Positions 41,801-51,500 of a stretch of DNA of 64,000 bases are shown here, in pieces (within the stretch, counting starts at the first letter, position 1; each line of letters starts with the position of its first letter). This stretch comes from Sipunculus nudus. Taxonomy: Eukaryota > Annelida > Sipuncula > Golfingiida > Sipunculidae. Below the pieces are notes generated by a model. The model was not told the origin of the DNA. It saw only the letters and a list, made by a program, of their open reading frames with translations, and did not search any database. Both the position numbers and the translations under genes were made by a program. The DNA is taken from NCBI GenBank assembly GCA_026874595.1, contig CM049306.1:26217519-26281518 (forward strand), read 5' to 3'.

Positions 41801-44800
41801 TGACTTCAGCATCATTTTACCATGTGGAAATTAAGTCTTAACTAGCTGTGCTGAGTGTTAAATGTACAAAACACAATATATATTAAAAATAAAATGCAAC
41901 AGCTGAGGGTAATGTCCTGTTTACATAATACTATTCGGCTCATATTACTTCAGGACTTTCATGTTGTTCTGAAATGCTAACTGAAATAAGGCAACAACAT
42001 GTGCCCACTTTGTGAAGCTTACTTCTTGCTGGGAAACCACACCAAGTAGCTCTTTAGTAACATGAGTTACTACTTCAAGACCCAGCATGTACCCTGCTAC
42101 TGGCTTTTGAAGATTATTGATAAGAGATTACTGCCAAGTTATGAAAAAGTGTTAAATAACAAAGCAAAATCTGTTAAGCCATGTAATATCAGAGACTGCT
42201 CAAAGAATCAGTTAGAAACTGTAATTCAACATAAGATACTGCAGGGTCAAGAGACAAATGTTTATTAAATAACCCCTCAGTGGGAGAGACCACATTAGTA
42301 CCAAAGACATTGGTACTACATTAGTACTTAATAACCATGCTTCCTAAATGTAGCCAGAACTATCAAAATATACATATGTGGGTAAATATGATTACATCAT
42401 GGTGTTACAATAAGATGGAGTTCCTACTGGGGTCATGTAGGGGGTCTGATGTCAGGGGCGGATCCAGGATTTAGAACTAGATGTGTCGGAATGACACGAA
42501 TGCCCCCGCCTGGGGCAAATTAGAAACATTTGTTAAATTTTGTAAAATTTTTTAAGTTCAGGAGGTGTTGTATGGTCAAAAGTAGGTCAACAAGGGGAAA
42601 ATGCAAACTCGATCTGTAAAGGGTCATTATCAAGCAACACACCAAAAATCAGGTCAGTATCTGCAGGCATTGTGAAAAAAAGTCCATATATGTGCATTTT
42701 TCATGAAAATTTCTGTCTTTCATGAAATTTTCTATGTTCAGGATCTGTCATATGGTGAAAAATAGGTTAACTGGGACGAAACGCAAACTCGACCTGTAAG
42801 TGGTCATTATGCGCCCACAGACCAAACATCAGGCCAGTATCTGAAAGCATTGCATTGCGAAACTAGAATATTAGCAAAAGTTGATAATCATTTATAAATT
42901 TAAATTGGAGAGGTATATACCATGTTTCATAACAATCCACCAAGTGCTTCCTGAGAAATAAGCTCCTAAGTTTTTTTCTATACTAAGCTCTGTGACCTTG
43001 AAAAGTAGGTCAAGATCACCCATCTTTGAACTTGACCAAGATTTTGTAAATATAATGCAATAGCACTGAAGAAATGAAGTTCCTGTGTTGAATACCTTTG
43101 GAGATATCCTGCACAAAAGGCCAAAAATGAAAAAATCCAATAAAATTTCATTAAAAAATCAGAAATTGCAGGTGGCGCCACCAAAATTGTGCAGCACATA
43201 CAGACCATCAGTCCCAATGATCATAGTAAGTTTTGTGAAAATCCACACAATGGTTCCTGAGATATAAACCTCTGAGTGTTTTTCTATAATCAGCTCTAAA
43301 ATGTAGAAAAATGGGTCACAGTCACCCATCTTAGAACTTGACTGAGATTTTATCGATATACATCTTCACTGATGAAATAAAATTCCAACGGTGAATCCTT
43401 TTAGAGATATCCCGCTCACAAGGTAAAAGTTAACAGACGCGGAACGGACGGACTGACAGACACCGGACAGACAGATGGACGGACGGACAGCTTGGGTGAC
43501 GACAATAGCCCATCAGCCTATGAGCTAAGGGCTAACACGGCTGTACATGTATATTTTTCATGAAAATTTCTATTTTTCATGAATTTTTCTTAGTTCAGGA
43601 GCCGTAAAACGGTCAAAAATAGGTCAACCGGGACGAAACGCGAACTCGATTTGTAACTGGTCATTATCTGCCCACACACAAAAAATCAGGCCAATATCTG
43701 CAGGCATTGCGAAAAAAGTCCGTACATGTGTATTTGTCATGAAAATTTCTATTTTTCATGAATTTTTCTAAGTTTAGGAGCCGTTAAACTGTCAAAAGTA
43801 GGTCAACCGGGACGACACGCGAACTCGATCTGTAACTGGTCATTATCTGCCCACACACCAAAAATCAGGCCAATATCTGCAGGCATTGCGAAAAAAAGTC
43901 CGTACATGTGTATTTGTCATGAAAATTTCTATTTTTCATGAAATTTTCTAAGTTTAGGAGCCGTAAAACGGTCAAAAGTAGGTCAGCCAGGACGAAACGC
44001 GAATTCGATCTGTAACTGGTCTTTATCTGCCCACACACCAAAAATCAGGCCAATATCTGCAGGCATTGCGAAAAAAAGTCCGTACAACTGTTTGATTTCG
44101 GAATGACGGAATGACGGACATGGGTAAAACTATAAGCTCCGGCCACTTTGTGGCGGGGGCATAAAAAGGGGGTTCCAACCCAGGAAGACTAATGAAAACC
44201 CTAAAAAAGGTCCCAAGGTCTGGAAAAGGGGGGGTCCAGACCCCCTGCCAGGACCCCCCCCCCCCTCCCCGATCCGCTTCTGGATGTTGCTTGTGATCTT
44301 GATAACTAACTCTGCACCTAGTTCACTGGTGCCAGCTGAGTGCTCTCCCCACTCGTAGCACCTCGGCTGTATCCGAGTTGTCCCAAATGACAAATTTATT
44401 ATTTTGATAATATATTAAATTTAAATTACAATAGTTTGGCCAACTAATCATCTGACGGTTGTTTTCCTCTGTGGGATAACTGAGCAAAATAAGTTATTCT
44501 AGGGGGACGCCCACTCATTTCTCGCCCCGGAGCAACCAATTTTTTGGAACAGGTTGCTTGCTTCACGAAAAGTTACACACATGATGAATGCATCACAGGC
44601 AAGCACATGAGTAACTTTACAGGAAAATTAAAAAGAACAGTGTAACTGTACGGTAAAGTCACTTATAAACAAAAATTTACCAAGTAATATTCAAAATTAA
44701 TCAGGCATGCTGCACTGGTTTTATTGGAACAAACCGGAGTGGAATACCTCAGGACTCCAAAATCATGCAATATTGCTACCACTATGTAAGGATTCTATGG

Positions 44801-45479
44801 CCAGTGATTTATGCTCCATAAGCAGCGGTTACGCTATGCTCAACTATTAGCTACACTACCCGCTCCATTAAACGGCGGTTGCCAATCAAGTTTGGCCACT
44901 AGGCGGTGCTGTCTCTGTGGAATTTAGCCTCTTCCACAGGCTCCGATTGAGCCTGTGGATGGGGAATAAAAGGCCTTCTCTGATTGGCCAGATTTACTGA
45001 ATTTTCTCATTGGCCAATCCCGGGAAAGCCCCTGCTTGGCTCTGTCAATAAACAAGCGCACATGGTGCTGGCTGTCAGCTGACGAGTACTTCATTGGGAT
45101 CTTTTAATATCGGGCTCCATGATGAAGGAACAATAGACACATATTGTCAATACAACTGCTAATTATTACGGAAGCATAATGCCAGCTTTATGGGTAAAGA
45201 ACACGAAGTGGGATATGCCTCAAGGCTTGTCGTCAGGGTAAGTCGTGAAGTGTTTATTTCTGACTAATAGCCCATTGCCTGAGGTTTGTCAAAATATGTG
45301 GGACAGCATGCTCCCTAAACCAAACACTTAGAAAGAGCAAAATTTATTATATTTCCCCCAAAATCATTTAAGATTTCAAGCATAAACCTTTTTTTATATT
45401 ATACCTGTATATATATTTTTATAGTGTCATGTTCTGTATAAATATGTTCAACGGGTGTTACTTTACTGGGCCTTAGATC

Positions 45480-45574
<95 letters not shown>

Positions 45575-48500
45575 TGTATGTATGTATACCAGTATATATT
45601 CTGTTGGTTAAGTGTCATGCTGTAACAGGATGAATGTATAATTTCATTATATGACCTGGTGCTTAATCACATTCAGCACAAAAGATTCATATATTTTAAC
45701 TAATATTTCATACATTGTGTAATATACATTCCAAGTATCATGCAATAACCTTAAAACAAATAATTCAAATTAAAATATATATTTGTCTTATAAAAATATG
45801 TGCAGTATTTCTGATTTATCTATGAAAAAAGGGCATTGATAAATTAATATACTTGAATAAAAATGAAGGTACAAAAACAAATACATTAGAAAAGAAAATA
45901 CAGACATGTTACTTTAAAGAAAAATGATGGAACTTTTTGGCAGCAAATAAAAATAATTGACAAAGTTTGAGTTTGTCCAACTGTGTTTTATGAAGAGGAG
46001 ACCTTTGTTCAAGGTTAAATAGGAATTTCAGTGGTTTTAAAAGTCAAACAAATGTCACTGGTCCACTAACTGTGGGACAAGTCTGAGGACCAAAAGTGTG
46101 TGTCATAGATATCTTAAGAGGATAATCTGTCCTAAATTTTAATGTGAAAAGATATGGCATTAATTCTCTGTTCAGTTACATCTTTGTACAAAATACCAGC
46201 TACCCTGTGTATTACTAGCTTGTGTGTATTTGATCATCTCCAGTTGGATATAGAGATGTGCTCAGATATGGAATGTTGCACTGCAGTTTAATATGTATAG
46301 GCATAATGTCATCAGTTAAATGCTATAATGCTAAAGATTTATTGGCATGTGCTTGATAAACCTGCATTCACTGTTGCAGCATTTCAATTTATTATTTTTG
46401 GTCAGATATGTTTCTTGGTGGAAAATGCAATATATTAGCTATGTTTATGAAATATGTTCAGTATTAAAGATTAGTTGAGGTTCAACCTAGTGTCCATTTG
46501 TCCACATGCTCTCTCTAACATATGACTATCAGTATATATAAGGGCTGCAGGTAACAATGCATCAAATAATTCACTGAATCAAAGCCAGTCAACCAGCATT
46601 AAAAGGCTCACTTAATTTAATTTATTGCATTTACAGAAATATCCATGTCCTTTTGATAATTTTTTATCTGTAGGTGATACTTAAGGACGTAAAATATACA
46701 TATACACGGTGTAGTGGGGATTGTTGTTTGAAAAGGAAAGTCACCTGACACTCCATATTTTATGTGTGGGCAATAAGCAGTAGTATATCCAGAGTTGCAA
46801 TTTGACCAAGGTAAACCTATTTTACCCAATCCAGTGGGTAAAACCTGAGTTAAAAGTATTTTAACGAGGATTGACCCATTATATACTCCAGATTTTTGCC
46901 CAGCATATTAGAATATTTTTTTTAAAGATTAGCTTCTTTTGAATTGGTCAAAAGAACTTAAGCACACATTTTGTGAACATAGATAGGTGAGCCAAGTGGC
47001 TCTGACCACATCATCACTGTCAAAAAGAAGCTATTTACACCCATTTGCCACTTGTTGGGTTGCATGTACAAAGCACATCATTCTGAATAATAGAAATTAG
47101 TGGTAAAACCAATTCTGAGGAATAACTTAGTAAAACCCATTCAACCCAAACTGGGGTTTTTTTTTTGCAACTGACATGCTCCCATATGCAGCTGGGTACA
47201 TCTCAACAGCTGATCACTATATTATGTTCAGCAGTAAATAAAAAACATGCTGTTGTACTACTATTAATTTCAGACTGGTGAAGTTCTAAAATTTAAAGTT
47301 TTAGTTCCAGTAAGATACTGAAGAAGCACCCTGATCTCCATGACAAAAAAAAAGGCCCACTGTCTCTGTAGGGATGTATGCTTAGGGGAAGATTGGATGT
47401 CCTACACTTCCTCCCTGGGTAATGAAAAAAAAGGTGAATACATGCATGCTCCATGTTAGTCTATGTGATTCATATATTAAAGTATAGGTCTGCTGCATTA
47501 ATAAATTACTTGCATTTTTTTAGGTGAAAGTTAAAGCAGAAACCTATAAACCTTTATTTGCACACTAATAAATTGTCAATGGGGATTTCATGTGAAAAAG
47601 AAAATCAAATTCCTTCTTAACCCATAATATATGGAAATAAAAAGTCCTGTAGTATTGCAGGAAAAAAGCAATTAAGTACACTTTACATGAAGGAGAAAAT
47701 TGTTTAAGGCAGCATTTACATGGTGCCAATTACATGTATAGGACTGCAGATTTGAACGAGACAATGGTAAAATACTATGCATGCAGACACATAGACTTCT
47801 GATCATTCTATTCATGTCATGTGAATAACTACATTGTATTTAGATATCTATATAATGTTAATACATATAACAAATCCTTAGTAAAACATAGATACAAGCA
47901 CAGATCTTTTTCTATGGTAAAATATATCCTAATGGAAGTCCACAAGGTCCAACAAAAATACTTATTTAAATATAGGAAATCAAAGTAAAGGAGATACATG
48001 TACCAATGATAAAGACCAGACTTGCTTAAAACAAAGAGTCCATACCAGGTCTATGTAACTTTACATTATATTTCACTCAAGTTTGTGCTTTAACCATGAG
48101 AACATAATTTTTGTTTCAAATCAAGCACCTGATATAAAGTAATAAGTAGAGAAGCTGACACATGCCAGACTGTTGCTTTTGATCTGCTTCAGTCTAGTGT
48201 ATTTCTGTATTCTTTTGATATATACTGAAAAGTTGATCTTTAAGGGAAGATGATTTGCATTTCCTACCACTTTGCAGTGATGTAGTTTAGTCCACCCCAT
48301 TCAAGTCCAAGTGCAAGTCAGAGTCCAGGTCACTCAAGTCCAATTCTAAATATGAATCCTTAAGGTTTAAGTCCAAGTCCACCTTCTTCAAGTCCAAGTC
48401 ATTTGGAACATGAGTCCAAGTCCACCATCATTGAGTCCAAGTCATTTGGAACACTAGTCCAAGTTTGGAACAAATTTTCTTATTAAAAGAACTTGGAAAC

Positions 48501-51500
48501 GGATATTTGGGATAATCATGCAAATTTATTAATTTTCAAGTGCACTTTATTTGAATGTTTAATTACATTTAACTCCTGATACAGAGCTAAACCTTGGTAT
48601 GTTTTGTCTTATTTTTTTATAATATTCAATAAGTAGTTAACCCATGTGCACAATCTTAACATAATATGTGAGTTTTCTTCTTTATTGGACTCAACAGTCA
48701 AAATAAGGTCCCAAGGCCTGGTAAAAGGGGGATCCAGGCCACAAAATGTTGCCAGAAACCCTCGAAAAGGTTGCGGCGTATGAAAAAAGGGGGTCCTGAC
48801 CTCTGGACCCCCCTCAATCCGCTTCTGCTTGAGATAGACTCTGGGTGATTTCTTGAGTCCTTATACCTGCGAGTCTAAGTAGAAGTCCAAGTTCAGGACC
48901 CTCGCATCCAAGTCCGAGTCCTTAAAAAGTGAACTCAAGTCTGAACTAGAGTACAAGTCAAGACTGGAATTCTACAACACTACCATATTCCGCCAGCAGA
49001 TTTATTAAAACTCATTCAGAGTTTAAGACCTTTCATTTTATAAGAGATGAAATTTTAAAGTTCATGTGCATTACAGAAAATAAATACGATATGGTTATAT
49101 TGTATGATTATCATGACTTGTTAAAAATAGGGATATCAATAGTATGTATTCATGAAATGCTTGTAATGATAAAACAATGAAATAAATCTGGGAAAGCTTA
49201 TTTATGAACTCAACATGACTATATCATGACAGGGTTTTCTCTGATTGAATGTTTTTTTTTAAATAAATACATGATATTTGTTTAATACAATGCTTATATT
49301 TTGGGTCGTACTGATTGTTGTTGATTGCATGTATCTTTATATCAAAAGGTGGAAAAGCATATATACTACGTATGATTTAACTGCATTATTTTTTTTTATA
49401 TTTTCAGTGTGGTTTTAATGAATTAATCTTTAAACATTTAAGGTAATCAGGAAGTTACACATTTCACATTTAGCGGTAAAGGAAACACATTTGAATAATA
49501 ATTTGTTGTAAAAATACATAAAAATTTAATCCAGTACAAAAATTAAAACAAAAACAAAATGAAAATCATACATTAACATTTTGTTGTATCTAAATATATC
49601 ACATAATAATATATGTTGATTTGGCTCAAAACTTTGGCATTTTCTCACGGTCTACATTTGTGTAAAAACATTGCCCCCCCCCCCCCCAATCCCACACACA
49701 CACATCAACAAAAGAAAAGGGGGCGTGGCACTAAGAAAATTTTCTTAGAAGTAAAACTTTGGCAGTACAGGTTTAATAATGGCCCTTCTGATTATATGGT
49801 ACTTTTTAAATAGTTTAATTTTTAAAAAGCAAAACATGGTCGTACTTTGATATTTTATTTATTAATTGATAACAGTCAAGCACATGAAGCCTGCAGGCAA
49901 AACGTACACACATGGACTTGAGCGATATCAGGAAGTGCAACGTTTAATACAGTATATCATTATGAATGCACATGTGGTAACCGTATGAGTGACACTTGGA
50001 AGCTGCAATAACCTGAGTATATCCCGTTCATCAATGACACAGCGTCAGTTATCCTAATTTGAGTGACCTTTGACAGAGAAAATGTGTTTCATGCCCGTGA
50101 CTCGCTTGCAGCTGTACATGAACGGAATCGCGTAGCACGCATGCACAGCTTGAACTCATCTGAATAGATTCGGGCGGAATCCCAGGCCCAAAATGGTGTC
50201 CGTTTACAGACCCACTGGGGGGGTTGCGGAGCGCCACCGTGTGTCTGTGTAAGAGACTATGTGGAATTCCCCCAGTGCAATATTTTACCAATCACATTGC
50301 AGATTTCACCAGCACAATCGAATGTTCTTCGAGGTATCAGTCACTTTACACTGTGGTGGAAAGCGCTTGGTAGCACAGACTTTTTCAGGTCTATATTAAA
50401 CTATAATTTATATAATTTCATATAACAAAATTCTATTTTCTACATCATTCAATGTTCTGGGTTAGATATTCACAGCATGTTAGGCAACATTAATATAAAT
50501 TTCCATCACACAAAAGGGATATTATTAGCTAAAGTATGATTTGGCAATGCCAATTTAGTTACCACAATAGCTTGAGCACTGGTGATAAAGCAGTGGGCCA
50601 TGTTCAAATTTACCATACTTTATACGTGAAAAATCTCTGCAGGCGTTGTCTCCTAGCCTTCACAAAGAGATTCTTGTGTGGACATGGGTTTTACCTGTGA
50701 TATATATTGGAATACCAAAATAAGTATCCCTTAAGGGTAATAAAATTTCATTAAAATTTTCAGGTAACTTTTATGAAACAATTATTATATCAGTGACTAT
50801 TTCCAATTTGTGATACAACACAAAATAATAAGATAGAATTCAAGTTATATTTACCATTGTCAGAGTATTTATTGGGTAATTTATAAAATTAGCATGCACA
50901 AATAAAAATTCAAATTATCATGTATATTATTGTCTAAGTGGAATACTAAAAACCTCAGTCAATTACTGTTCACACACATCAAACCCTTGTTACAAACCAC
51001 AGCATGTATGTGTTATGTTGTGAATGGTTACTGTGATAGACTGAGTACGCCCGTAAACTGGAAAGCAAATGTTTATAATTTTTTGTTTCCATATGTATCT
51101 TAAGGCCATAACACTTCCGGCCTAGCCTGGCACACAGCCAGAGCAAAGGTATTTTGCTTCAATCTATATTTGTTACTACTATTCTATTAGTTTGACTGCT
51201 ATATCACATGTTGGTTATAGTGCAAAGCTCAGAAAAAAAATGTAAAAGTAACAAGTGCCAGATAGCTTGTAAGAGGCAGGTATAAGTATAAATATGGCAG
51301 CTGACATTGTTACAAAGAGAAAAAATAAACACTGCATTTTGAAAATTACAGCTTGAAAGAGCTTTTTTGTGCAAAATTTCTTCTTATAGAAATCTGAATC
51401 TTTTCATAACTAAGCTGCATTAGGGTACAAACAAAAACATTGTCCTTAACATAAATTCCCTGACTGGATGAAGTGATACTCATTTTTGAAGTTCTCCTTG

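Larger units (their letters stand above)
42453..44282. mobile_element. TIR element (CAGGGGCGGATCC type) split by nested insertions
   Basis: Left end CAGGGGCGGATCCAGGATTT (42453) and right end GATCCGCTTCTG (to 44282) are inverted partners. A 5 bp direct repeat GATGT flanks both ends (42448-42452 and 44283-44287). Its right inner part (GGTCCCAAGGTCTGG...) also occurs at 48708-48836. A family C element lies inside it. Confidence 0.68.

Noticed and set aside
44130-44393. 87-codon minus-strand open frame with Gly/Pro-rich stretch
   Set aside because: Spans the end of the family C element and the C/G-run of the TIR element; a composite of repeats.
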